Assembly (NCBI RefSeq): GCF_019049675.1
Contig: NZ_JAFMOW010000048.1
Coordinates: 1 to 64,000, forward strand
Direction of reading: 5' to 3'
DNA from: Rahnella bonaserana
GTDB taxonomy: Bacteria; Pseudomonadota; Gammaproteobacteria; Enterobacterales; Enterobacteriaceae
DNA length: 64,000 nt
Numbering within the stretch: position 1 is the stretch's first letter; each line of letters starts with the position of its first letter. Below, one piece after another: positions 28,343 through 36,973 of this stretch. Position numbers and translations under genes: made by a program. The notes under the pieces were generated by a model. That model was not told the origin of the DNA and made no database searches. It was given only the letters and a program-made list of their open reading frames with translations.

Positions 28343-30001
28343 ATGAATAGAAACGCTTTTTTACCGGGCGTGACAGGCATTGCGCTGCTGGTCCTGGTCG
28401 CCGTGCCGGTGGCATTTGTGGTTTTGCAGGCGGTTTTTCCGCATCTGGATACCGGCAGTTATTCGGCCCCCTTCAGCGCATTTACCCGCGTTTTTGCCGA
28501 ACCTTCGTTGCAGGAACTCTTTGCCACAACGCTGAAAGTCGGACTGGGTGTGGCATTATGCAGCGCCCTGATCGGTGTGCCTCTGGGCGCACTGCGCGGA
28601 TTATTTGCCCTGCCCGGCGCCGCTCTGTGGGATGTGGTCTTTCTGATCCCCTTTTTAATACCGCCTTATATCGCAGCGCTGTCGTGGATGCTGGCACTGC
28701 AAACCCACGGTTACGTTCAGCAGTTGCTGCCATGGCTGCATCTGAATAATTTCCTGTTTTCACTGCCGGGTATGGTGGCCGTGATGACGCTCAACGTTTT
28801 TCCTGTGGTCTATTTTGCCGTCTCACGCAGCATGGCCGCCAGCGGCAGCCGTCTGGCGGATGTGGCACGTATTCATGGCGCGGGCCCGTGGCGGGCATTT
28901 ATCCGCATCACCTTGCCGATGGCTTTACCGGCCATTGCCTCCAGCCTGCTGCTGGCATTTACCCTGTCGATAGAAGAATACGGCGTGCCCGGCGCATTGG
29001 GTTCGCGAAGCGGCATTCTGATGCTGACAACCGGTATCGAACAGCGTCTTGCCGACTGGCCGATTGATATGCCGGGTGCTGCGGTACTTTCCCTGCTGCT
29101 GGTGGCTATCGCACTTTGTGCGTACAGCGTACAACGCGCCGTGCTGGCCGGTAAAAATGTCGAGAGCATGACCGGTAAACCGGCCGATGTGACACAAAAA
29201 TCACTGGCAGTCTGGACGCTGCCGGTGTTGGTTTTATTCACTCTCGTGGCGCTGATTGCCGTTGCACTGCCGATTGTCTCCACGCTGGTGACGGCATTTT
29301 CCGGCACGCTTTCCGGCGGACTGTCGCTTTCCAATTTGACAATACGGCACTTTGGCAATCTGTTTGACGCGCATGGCGATGCAATCGGTGCGCTGTCGAC
29401 CAGTCTGAGTCTGGCGCTTGGCACGGCGCTGATTGCCGGTGCAACCGGGTTTCTGGCTTCATGGCTGGTGGTGGCACGCAAAATTCGCGGGGCGGCGCTA
29501 ATTGACGGACTTTCACTTTTTCCGGCCGCGCTGCCGGGCATTGTGGTGGGTGTCGGGCTGATCCTGGCGTGGAACCGCAGTTTCTGGCCGGTCACGCCGT
29601 ATAACACCTGGGGGATCCTGCTGCTGTCGTATTGCTGTTTGCTGCTGCCTTACCCGGTGCGTTACGTCAGCGCGGCGTTAAAACAGATTGGCGGCAATCT
29701 TGATGCAGCAGCACGGGTACACGGCGCGACTGCCGCGCAGGCATTGCGGATGATCCTGCTGCCGCTGGTATTGCCGAGTTTGCTGGCGTCAATGATGATG
29801 GTGTTTGCGGTAGCATCGCGTGAACTGGTGACATCGTTGTTGCTGTCACCGGCGGGCGTGCAGACCGTGTCGGTCTATGTCTGGAGGCAGTTTGAACAGG
29901 GCTCGGTGGGCGACGGGATGGCGATGGCATCTGTTGCGGTGCTGCTGAGCCTGACACTGATGTTAATCGCATTCAGGCTTCAGCAGCGTCAGACGTCTTA
30001 A
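28343..30001 (+). CDS. ABC transporter permease, fused two-domain (FbpB-type)
   Basis: The 552-residue protein contains two permease halves of about six helices each. Each half carries an EAA-like loop contacting the ATPase: MAASGSRLADVARIHGAGPW (about 170-190) and LKQIGGNLDAAARVHGATA (about 450-470). This two-in-one layout is typical of ferric and related importers (FbpB/AfuB type). Its stop overlaps the stop of the convergent MFS gene by four bases, so no terminator separates them. Confidence 0.85.
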   Translation: MNRNAFLPGVTGIALLVLVAVPVAFVVLQAVFPHLDTGSYSAPFSAFTRVFAEPSLQELFATTLKVGLGVALCSALIGVPLGALRGLFALPGAALWDVVFLIPFLIPPYIAALSWMLALQTHGYVQQLLPWLHLNNFLFSLPGMVAVMTLNVFPVVYFAVSRSMAASGSRLADVARIHGAGPWRAFIRITLPMALPAIASSLLLAFTLSIEEYGVPGALGSRSGILMLTTGIEQRLADWPIDMPGAAVLSLLLVAIALCAYSVQRAVLAGKNVESMTGKPADVTQKSLAVWTLPVLVLFTLVALIAVALPIVSTLVTAFSGTLSGGLSLSNLTIRHFGNLFDAHGDAIGALSTSLSLALGTALIAGATGFLASWLVVARKIRGAALIDGLSLFPAALPGIVVGVGLILAWNRSFWPVTPYNTWGILLLSYCCLLLPYPVRYVSAALKQIGGNLDAAARVHGATAAQALRMILLPLVLPSLLASMMMVFAVASRELVTSLLLSPAGVQTVSVYVWRQFEQGSVGDGMAMASVAVLLSLTLMLIAFRLQQRQTS

Positions 30002-31494
30002 CTTTCCCGCTGCGCTTCAGGGTGCGGGCGGTCGCCGGACGGGATAAGCAAACCGGCGGCGACCGCCAGCACTGAAATCACCGCAGATACCACAAACACC
30101 CAGTGCAGCGACGCGGCAACGCTATCGGTCAGCATATTCAGCTGCCCTGTGTCCATCGCGCTGCGTGTGGCTTTTTCCATCAGCTGCTGAACCGGATCGT
30201 TCACCTGCGGCAGCCGGTATTCCAGATTAAGATTCAGCGTAGCGCCCAATACCGCCGTCCCGATGGCCGAACCGAGCATACGCGTGAACAGTGTCGAAGC
30301 GGTAGCAATGCCGCGGATGGCCGGTTCTGCACTGTTTTGCACCGAGACGATAAATGTGGTGTTGGACAACCCCATGCCTGCGCCGATAGAAAACGCCGCC
30401 AGACGCGCCATCCACAATCCCGAGGACGGTGAAAGCAGTAACAGCGCCAGACTTCCGCCCACCAGCAGCAATGCGCCTGTCACGGCCGTTGCCCGATAAG
30501 ACGTTGCCTGCATCATGCGGCTGCTGAACATACTCGCCAGTGGCCAGCCGATGGACATCAGCGCCAGTGTAGTTCCCGCCTCTAAGGGCGTGCCGCCCAG
30601 TACGCCCTGAACGTAAGTCGGCAGGAATGCGCTGATCCCCATCATGGTCGCACCGATAATCAGACCACCGACATTACCGGCAATAATCACTTTGCTGTCC
30701 CACAGCGCCAGGGGGAACAGCGGTTCCGGTGTTTTACGCTCCTGACGCACTAGTAACCCGGCGTTGATAACAGCAAACGCCAGCAACGCCAGCGCCCAGT
30801 AGCCCAGCGCTTCAGCCTGTAACAGCGCCAGTAATAAAGCAGCAACGGCGAGTGTGAGATAAGCGGTCCCGGCCAGATCCAGCTGATGCGGTTTACGCTG
30901 ACCGTCCGGCGGCAGGTATTTGATAAGTATCGCCATCGCCACCAAACCGATTGGCACGTTCACCCAAAACACCACCGCCCAGGGGAAATGGGAAACAATA
31001 AACGCCCCCATCAGCGGCCCGACAATCGCCGAAACACCCCATACGCTGGACAAATACCCCTGCGCTTTCGCCCTTTCCTGCGGACCGTAGACATTGGCGA
31101 TCAGGGTCGTGGCAATCGGCGTGATGGCACCCGCGCCCAGCCCCTGCAACGCACGAAAACCAATCATCCAGCCCAGCGACGGCGCGAAGCCGCAAAGGAC
31201 AGAACCTATTAGAAACAAGGTGGTGCCGATGAAAAACATTTTCCGGCAGCCGTATAAATCCGCCAGCCGCCCGTAAATGGGCACAGTAATGGCCTGTGTC
31301 AGAAGATAGACGGCGAATACCCAGCCAAGCAGTGAAAAGCCGCCGAGGTCGCCGATGATAGTGGGCATCGCAGTCGCGACAATCGTCACTTCCACGGCTG
31401 CCATAAACATCGACAACATACAGGCAGTCAGGATCAGCGGACGATGAGAGGTTTTGACAACAGATTTGTTTACAGCAGGATGATTGACGGCCAT
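29998..31494 (-). CDS. MFS drug/solute exporter of the DHA2 (EmrB-like) family
   Basis: The ATG at 31494 is preferred over a TTG at 31539; it gives 498 residues. The protein has about 14 helices, with the family motifs VEVTIVATAMPTIIGDLGG in helix 1, YGRLADLYGCRKMFF (motif A) and RALQGLGAGAITP (motif B), and a motif C-like SSVWGVSAIVGPLMGAF. Such proteins export drugs or other amphiphiles with proton exchange. No EmrA-type adaptor gene is adjacent, so it may act alone in the inner membrane. The substrate cannot be told. Confidence 0.85.
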   Translation of the reverse strand: MAVNHPAVNKSVVKTSHRPLILTACMLSMFMAAVEVTIVATAMPTIIGDLGGFSLLGWVFAVYLLTQAITVPIYGRLADLYGCRKMFFIGTTLFLIGSVLCGFAPSLGWMIGFRALQGLGAGAITPIATTLIANVYGPQERAKAQGYLSSVWGVSAIVGPLMGAFIVSHFPWAVVFWVNVPIGLVAMAILIKYLPPDGQRKPHQLDLAGTAYLTLAVAALLLALLQAEALGYWALALLAFAVINAGLLVRQERKTPEPLFPLALWDSKVIIAGNVGGLIIGATMMGISAFLPTYVQGVLGGTPLEAGTTLALMSIGWPLASMFSSRMMQATSYRATAVTGALLLVGGSLALLLLSPSSGLWMARLAAFSIGAGMGLSNTTFIVSVQNSAEPAIRGIATASTLFTRMLGSAIGTAVLGATLNLNLEYRLPQVNDPVQQLMEKATRSAMDTGQLNMLTDSVAASLHWVFVVSAVISVLAVAAGLLIPSGDRPHPEAQRES

Positions 31495-31606
31495 GTTCCC
31501 TGTTTTCTTAAACTTGTTTTGATAAGCGCACTCAGGCAAATATTCTTCATTATAGACAAAAAAAGCGCTGAGTTTGCACTCATCGCTTGCTAGTGACAGA
31601 ATGGTT

Positions 31607-31619
31607 GTGACAACGTCAC
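31607..31619. promoter_or_regulatory. Perfect palindrome upstream of the MFS exporter
   Basis: GTGAC-AAC-GTCAC is a perfect 5-3-5 palindrome 113 bp upstream of the exporter start, in the gap between two minus-strand genes. It is a candidate operator for an unlinked repressor; no regulator gene lies next to it. Confidence 0.3.
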
Positions 31620-31659
31620 CTTTAAGCCCCGTTTATACAGGATGTTCTAAAAAAACGGG

Positions 31660-32163
31660 CTATACGTCGTCTGGCCGGAATAGATGGATGGGCAATGTGA
31701 GGCGCACAGGGGCTAATAAGTTTGAAAAAGCCAGTGATCTGGAGGGTGCAAAATGACCACTACCATTGGTCCAGCGAGTCAGTCGCCCGGCATTAAAAAC
31801 AAGTTCCCCGGCGAAATACACTCCGCGTTCCCTTTCTATTACTTCTCCCCTTCTGGTCGTTTCAGAGTAACCCGTGAGAGAAGTATGTCCATGGACATTT
31901 TGATAGTCTGCCTTGCCGCAAATAACAGCCCCCGGAGCATCATCCATAACAGCAAACACCCAGCCACCTCCATTTGGGACAAGGGTGCGCTGAGGATTCG
32001 TTATGTTCACAAGTTTGTAATTTCCCGACTCCAGACGGATAACTTCATAAACATATAACGGATTAGCGAGTTCCTGATCGACACATTTAGGCGCGATGAC
32101 TTTCATCATTTTGCGTTTAATCAACATTCTATTCAATTTTGTATATTGCTGGCTGTTCAACAT
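31660..32163 (-). CDS. Hypothetical protein with a C-terminal NGSGHFAPS motif
   Basis: The 167-residue product is not recognised. AAGGA eight bases before the ATG at 32163 supports the start. There is no signal peptide or membrane helix. The middle is beta-rich (YKLVNITNPQRTLVPNGGGW, then GVYFAGELVFNAGRLTRW), and the end contains NGSGHFAPS followed by a hydrophobic segment. The glycine-histidine motif looks like a conserved site. It lies between the MFS exporter and bioD2, breaking the E. coli-like block, so it is likely an acquired gene. Confidence 0.55.
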   Translation of the reverse strand: MLNSQQYTKLNRMLIKRKMMKVIAPKCVDQELANPLYVYEVIRLESGNYKLVNITNPQRTLVPNGGGWVFAVMDDAPGAVICGKADYQNVHGHTSLTGYSETTRRGEVIERERGVYFAGELVFNAGRLTRWTNGSGHFAPSRSLAFSNLLAPVRLTLPIHLFRPDDV

Positions 32164-32196
32164 TCGCTTACGTCCTTATACATTGAATAAAAGTTG

Positions 32197-32889
32197 TCAC
32201 TCACATGTCTTAGCCATCGTCCTCATATCGAAGCTTGACAGGTTAATAAACTTCGCCATATCGCGGCTTTCCGCACGCGGCAGATAAGGTATTTCGCCCA
32301 GCAGAGGCGCAGAAATATTGGCGCTGATGGCCTCTATCGTTTCCTGATAATGCGCGAGGCACGGATTAATGCGGTTCGCGACCCAGCCAATCAAAGGTAA
32401 ACCATCAGCAATAATTGCCTGTGCCGTTAATAACGCATGACTGACGCAGCCTTCCTGAATACCGACCACTAATACCACCGGCATATTTTGCTGGCGTACC
32501 CAGTCAGAATAATAAAGATGCGGAGTAATCAATGTTCTCCAGCCATCACATCCTTCAACAACCACTGAATCTGCCTCTTCACGCATGAAATTAAGGCCAT
32601 TGGTCATTATTTCAAAAACATTCTCGGGGATCTGGCTGGCATAAATATCTTCATCGGCCAATGCCAGAGGGGTTATTTTATTAAAAGGATAAGAAATAGA
32701 AGATGACTGCTGGAGAGTTACCGCATCTTTATTTCGAACCCCGTCGGCCAACTCCTGGCTGCCTGTTGCAATAGGTTTATAGCCTAAAACGCAGCGGTCC
32801 TGCGCGGCTAAGGCCTGCAGCAAGGCGCGTGTGACAATGGTTTTACCTACACGGGCATCCGTACCCGTGACGAAAAAGTGCGTTAACAT
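32197..32889 (-). CDS. ynfK: Dethiobiotin synthetase homologue BioD2 (YnfK)
   Basis: The product resembles the second enterobacterial dethiobiotin synthetase, which uses ATP and CO2 to close the ureido ring of biotin. ATG at 32889 gives 230 residues beginning MLTHFFVTGTDARVGKT, with the ATP-binding P-loop. VVVEGCDGW and VVGIQEGCVSHALLTAQAI match YnfK rather than BioD1. An upstream in-frame start would add 50 unrelated residues. Its place beside mlc is the same as in E. coli, which confirms the identity. It is not in the bio operon, and its physiological role there is unclear. Confidence 0.88.
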   Translation of the reverse strand: MLTHFFVTGTDARVGKTIVTRALLQALAAQDRCVLGYKPIATGSQELADGVRNKDAVTLQQSSSISYPFNKITPLALADEDIYASQIPENVFEIMTNGLNFMREEADSVVVEGCDGWRTLITPHLYYSDWVRQQNMPVVLVVGIQEGCVSHALLTAQAIIADGLPLIGWVANRINPCLAHYQETIEAISANISAPLLGEIPYLPRAESRDMAKFINLSSFDMRTMAKTCE

Positions 32890-33098
32890 GGAATTCAGGC
32901 TCCGGGATCTCTCCGTCTTATTGAAAGATAGTCTCCGGTAAGAAAACATCGCAGGAGACAAAGTATCGACAGAAAGTCTAGGCGATGAGAGATGAGAGCG
33001 GTTTGCGTTAGCGCAATGTTTTGTCGACTCGGTGAGCAAAAATGACGGAAGGCTTATAGCTATTTTATTAAGATAAGCAGCCTAACGTTATATAAAAC

Positions 33099-34322
33099 TT
33101 AGCCTTGCAGTAATTTTATTATCAGCGATCCGCTATATAACGCGTCTTTAACTAATGCCGCGCCGGGCATGGTTCCCTGATTATAGAATTGAGTTGATTC
33201 GAGTTTGATATTCTCGCTATATGTGGGAAGTGACTGCTGCTGAATACAGGACATTATCGCGGGATGGAGAATATCCTGAGATAAATTAAGCGGCGAGCCG
33301 ATGAGCACTTTTTCCGGATTAAACAAATTCACCATGATCGCGAGAATTCGCCCGACGCTCTGACCAACGCTGATAATCACATCGCGCGCCAGCTGATCGC
33401 CACGGTTAGCAGCGTCGCAAACAGCCTCAATGGTCAGCGAAACCCCGTGCAGTAAACTGGCTGGAACCGGTACCGTCAGACGCTGACGCACGAGTTCGAG
33501 AATACTGTCAGTGCTGGCTACCGTTTCCAGACACCCATGATTGCCGCAATAACAACGCTTGCCGTAAGGATCAACCTGCGTATGACCGATTTCCGCCACA
33601 CTGCTGCTGCCCGCGTGCAGAACGCGCCCGCTGGTGATCACCCCCACCCCGACGTTATGATCAATCACCACCTGAACAACATTTTTACAGCCACGGGAAG
33701 CGCCATAAAGCGATTCCGCCAGCGTCCATGCACCGATGTCGTGCTGCACATAAACCGGCAGACCGGTGTGACCGGAAAGCGTTTCGCCGAGCGGCATATC
33801 AAACACGTCATGGTAAAACGGCATACGGTGAACAATGCCCCTGCGTGCATCAATCATTCCCGGCAGGGTAATGGCGATGGCGGTAAGGCGCTCGAGTTTG
33901 CGCTGATGGCGGATAAAGAACTGATCGATTTCAGAGATAATACGTTTGAGCAGCGGTTCCGCGCCCTGAACCGGCAATGGCAGCACTTCTTCCACTACCA
34001 GTTTACTGCTCAGATCCCGCAAACCTAAGGTGATAGACCCGAGACTGATGCGCGCAGAAAGATAGTGCCAGGCTTGCGTATCCAGCGCCAGACCGATGGC
34101 GGGACGCCCGCGGCTGCCGGGATCCTGAAACTCCGTTTCCAGCACCAGATGAGCCTGTAACAACTCACGGACAATCTTGGTGATACTGGCCGGAGCCAGC
34201 TGTGCTTTTTTCGAAAGCTCGATACGCGAAATGGGACCAAACTGATCTATCAGGCGGTACACAGCACCGACATTGGTTTGTTTAATCTGGTCGATATGTC
34301 CTGGTTGCCCGTCGGGGATCAC
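33099..34322 (-). CDS. mlc: Global sugar-PTS repressor Mlc (DgsA)
   Basis: Mlc represses ptsG, manXYZ, malT and others and is released by binding to unphosphorylated EIICB-Glc. The 407-residue ROK-family protein has a winged helix (GPISRIELSKKAQLAPASIT), a ROK domain and the zinc site CYCGNHGCLE. It starts with GTG at 34322, as in E. coli, with AGGAG eight bases before. The E. coli neighbours ynfK, ynfL and ynfM flank it. A Mlc-type operator at 34337-34358 overlaps the leader. Confidence 0.95.
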   Translation of the reverse strand: MIPDGQPGHIDQIKQTNVGAVYRLIDQFGPISRIELSKKAQLAPASITKIVRELLQAHLVLETEFQDPGSRGRPAIGLALDTQAWHYLSARISLGSITLGLRDLSSKLVVEEVLPLPVQGAEPLLKRIISEIDQFFIRHQRKLERLTAIAITLPGMIDARRGIVHRMPFYHDVFDMPLGETLSGHTGLPVYVQHDIGAWTLAESLYGASRGCKNVVQVVIDHNVGVGVITSGRVLHAGSSSVAEIGHTQVDPYGKRCYCGNHGCLETVASTDSILELVRQRLTVPVPASLLHGVSLTIEAVCDAANRGDQLARDVIISVGQSVGRILAIMVNLFNPEKVLIGSPLNLSQDILHPAIMSCIQQQSLPTYSENIKLESTQFYNQGTMPGAALVKDALYSGSLIIKLLQG

Positions 34323-34336
34323 TCAAGGAACTCCTG

Positions 34337-34358
34337 TTATTTTCGCGCTTCAAAATAA
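34337..34358. promoter_or_regulatory. Probable Mlc autoregulatory operator
   Basis: The sequence is TTATTTT, then CGCGCTTC, then AAAATAA: a perfect 7-bp inverted repeat around 8 bases, fitting the AT-flanked, CG-centred Mlc sites known upstream of ptsG and mlc. It lies 15 bp upstream of the mlc GTG, just before the ribosome site. Confidence 0.7.
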
Positions 34359-34491
34359 AGATTAGGGGTATGTTGGAGTTTTTGTTATATGTCGTCAACT
34401 ATTTGATTCGTTATGTGATTTGGTGCACAAATTGCGTGAAAACACTCTCAGAATTGACTGGAAAAACAGCATGTTCTGGATGAGAAGTCTT

Positions 34492-35391
34492 TCAGTCATC
34501 GCGGAGCAACAACGCCATAAACGCGCGGGTCGCCGCCGTGAGAGGACGCGTCGCATGATTCACCAGCCATAGCTGCGTCGTGCCATGCAGATTGCCAAAG
34601 CGCAAATAACGCACGCCCTCCACCTGAATCCGCAGATAAGACGCCGGTAAAATGGATATGCCCAGCCCTGCCGCCACCAGCCCGATAATGGTCAGCGGTT
34701 CCCCGACTTCCTGGGTAATAAACGGCGTAATCCCCTGCGCTTTCAGTTGCCCGAGAATATCGTCATACAGCGATGTGCCGACATCTTTGGAGAAGAAAAC
34801 GAATGGCTGATCGGCCAGATGCTGAAACGTCAGTTCGCCTTCAGCCAGCATGTTAAGCGGATGGTCTTTATGCACTACCGCAATCAGGGGTTCAGTCAGT
34901 ATCAGATGATGTTCCAGCTCCGCCGGCAGTTCGCCGTTGCGCATAATCCCCAGATCCAGCTTGCCTTCCAGCAACGGTTCGATTTGCTGCTTACTGTTGA
35001 GCTGCTCGATGCGGATATTCACGTCAGGATACGTCAGGCGAAAACCATGCAGCGTGCTTGAAACCCGACGTAAAAACGGCGCCGAAGAGGTCAGCCCCAG
35101 TGTCAGATTACCGGATTCCCCGCGGTGAATACGCGCCGCCTGCGCCGAGGCCTCATCCACACGCTGTAAAATCTGACGCGCTTCAGCCAGAAAAACCTGC
35201 CCCGCCTGCGTCAGGCGCACACTGCGGTTACTGCGGTAAAAAAGCGCCGCTCCGACATGCGCTTCCAGCGCCTGAATTTGCTGGCTCAGCGGCGGCTGGG
35301 AGATATGCAACCGCTCTGCCGCGCGGCCAAAATGCAGTTCATCCGCAACCGCGATGAAATAACGTAAATGACGCAGCTCAATGTGACTCAT
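34492..35391 (-). CDS. ynfL: LysR-family regulator YnfL
   Basis: The 299-residue protein has the LysR helix-turn-helix at the start (ELRHLRYFIAVADELHFGRA, then ERLHISQPPLSQQIQALE) and a periplasmic-binding-like effector domain. It is divergent from the MFS gene ynfM, as in E. coli, and probably controls it through the palindrome at 35448-35465. The effector is not known. Confidence 0.88.
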   Translation of the reverse strand: MSHIELRHLRYFIAVADELHFGRAAERLHISQPPLSQQIQALEAHVGAALFYRSNRSVRLTQAGQVFLAEARQILQRVDEASAQAARIHRGESGNLTLGLTSSAPFLRRVSSTLHGFRLTYPDVNIRIEQLNSKQQIEPLLEGKLDLGIMRNGELPAELEHHLILTEPLIAVVHKDHPLNMLAEGELTFQHLADQPFVFFSKDVGTSLYDDILGQLKAQGITPFITQEVGEPLTIIGLVAAGLGISILPASYLRIQVEGVRYLRFGNLHGTTQLWLVNHATRPLTAATRAFMALLLRDD

Positions 35392-35447
35392 AACGGTGCC
35401 CGCTTGATCCTGATTGATACTTTAAACATATCCCTTTTGAGTGATTA

Positions 35448-35465
35448 ATATATTAGACAATATAT
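35448..35465. promoter_or_regulatory. Candidate YnfL binding site between ynfL and ynfM
   Basis: ATATATT-AGAC-AATATAT is a perfect 7-4-7 palindrome in the 142-bp gap between the divergent genes. LysR proteins bind AT-rich dyads of the T-N11-A type here, so this is the likely shared operator. Confidence 0.5.
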
Positions 35466-35533
35466 CGACCACTGTTAAAATTTTCATACATTTTAAAATT
35501 TAGTTTTACAGCCCATCGTATTAAGGAATTCCA

Positions 35534-36826
35534 GTGAAAACCTCCCGGCGGATTTCCGCTGCACCTGCTCAAGATTCTGTTAATGACGACGAATTAAACC
35601 CTGACTCGCCAGTCGCCCGCTCCGGTCTGAAAACCCCTTTCATCAAACGAGGCACGCCGCAATTTATACGCGTTACGCTGGCCTTGTTTTCAGCAGGTCT
35701 GGCGACGTTTGCATTGCTGTACTGTGTTCAGCCGATTTTGCCGGTGTTATCTCATGATTTCGGCGTTTCACCAGCCACCAGCAGCCTTTCCCTGTCGTTA
35801 TCCACCGGTTTAATGGCGATTGGCCTGTTGTTCACCGGCCCGGTTTCTGACGCCGTCGGGCGAAAGTCCGTGATGGTTGTGGCATTACTTCTGGCCGCAG
35901 GCTGCACGCTGGTCTGCTCTTTTATGCAAAGCTGGGATGGCATTCTGATTATGCGCGCGCTGATCGGTTTGTCGCTCAGCGGTGTGGCGGCGGTAGCGAT
36001 GACCTATCTGAGTGAGGAAATTCACCCGAGCGTGGTCGCCTTTTCGATGGGGTTATATATCAGCGGGAATTCGATCGGCGGGATGAGTGGCCGTTTAGTC
36101 AGCGGCGTTCTGACCGATTTCTTCTCATGGCGTATCGCCGTCGCGGTCGTCGGTTTCTTTGCCCTCGCCTCGGCCTTTATGTTCTGGCGTATTTTGCCAC
36201 CGTCTAAGCATTTTCGCGCCAGTTCGCTAAAGCCACGCAAGCTGTTGATCAACTTCAAACTGCACTGGCGTGACAGCGGTTTACCGCTACTTTTCGCCGA
36301 AGGTTTCCTGCTGATGGGCAGTTTCGTGACCATGTTCAACTACATCGGTTATCGTCTGCTTTCATCACCTTATAACCTGAGCCAGGCGATTGTCGGGATA
36401 CTTTCCATCGTCTATCTGATGGGGACTTACAGTTCGCCAAAAGCGGGCGTACTGACCGGCGTCTATGGCCGCGGCCCTGTTCTGATCGGCTCGACAGCCA
36501 TCATGCTGCTGGGAATTTTGATCACCGCCTTCTCGCCGGTGTGGCTGATTTTCATCGGCATGATCCTGGTGACCGGCGGGTTCTTCGCTGCTCACTCCGT
36601 CGCCAGTGGCTGGATCGGGCGTCGTGCGCGCCGTGCTAAAGGTCAGGCCTCGTCTTTATATCTGTTCAGCTACTATGCGGGATCGAGTGTCGCCGGGACG
36701 CTGGGCGGGTTCTTCTGGCATGCGTACGGATGGTACGGGATCACCGGGTTTATCAGTTTGATGCTGATTGTTGGCGTGGGTGTTGGGTTTAGATTGATGC
36801 GGCTTTCTGAGGCAAAAGCGGTTTAA
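35534..36826 (+). CDS. ynfM: MFS transporter YnfM
   Basis: The 430-residue protein has 12 predicted helices and the motif GPVSDAVGRKSVMV after helix 2, with LIGLSLSGVAAVAMTYLSEE. It is the homologue of E. coli YnfM, which has been linked to arabinose export. The GTG start has AAGGAA five bases before. It is divergent from its probable regulator ynfL. A long basic N-terminal extension (about 45 residues) precedes helix 1. Confidence 0.88.
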   Translation: MKTSRRISAAPAQDSVNDDELNPDSPVARSGLKTPFIKRGTPQFIRVTLALFSAGLATFALLYCVQPILPVLSHDFGVSPATSSLSLSLSTGLMAIGLLFTGPVSDAVGRKSVMVVALLLAAGCTLVCSFMQSWDGILIMRALIGLSLSGVAAVAMTYLSEEIHPSVVAFSMGLYISGNSIGGMSGRLVSGVLTDFFSWRIAVAVVGFFALASAFMFWRILPPSKHFRASSLKPRKLLINFKLHWRDSGLPLLFAEGFLLMGSFVTMFNYIGYRLLSSPYNLSQAIVGILSIVYLMGTYSSPKAGVLTGVYGRGPVLIGSTAIMLLGILITAFSPVWLIFIGMILVTGGFFAAHSVASGWIGRRARRAKGQASSLYLFSYYAGSSVAGTLGGFFWHAYGWYGITGFISLMLIVGVGVGFRLMRLSEAKAV

Positions 36827-36973
36827 CTTGCAGCATGCAAGTGGCAGAGAAAGAGCAGGCTCCAGGAAATCTGCATGAGAATGAGCGTGATCTCTTTCTG
36901 ATGCAGAAATACTTGTCATAAACAATTAATTTTTTTAATCTGTCGCAATTGTTTGCTCTGGCCTATTGGTTAA

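Noticed and set aside
28873-29607. Minus-strand open frame of 244 codons opposite the ABC permease
   Set aside because: It is a shadow of the two-domain permease and has no supporting start or motif.
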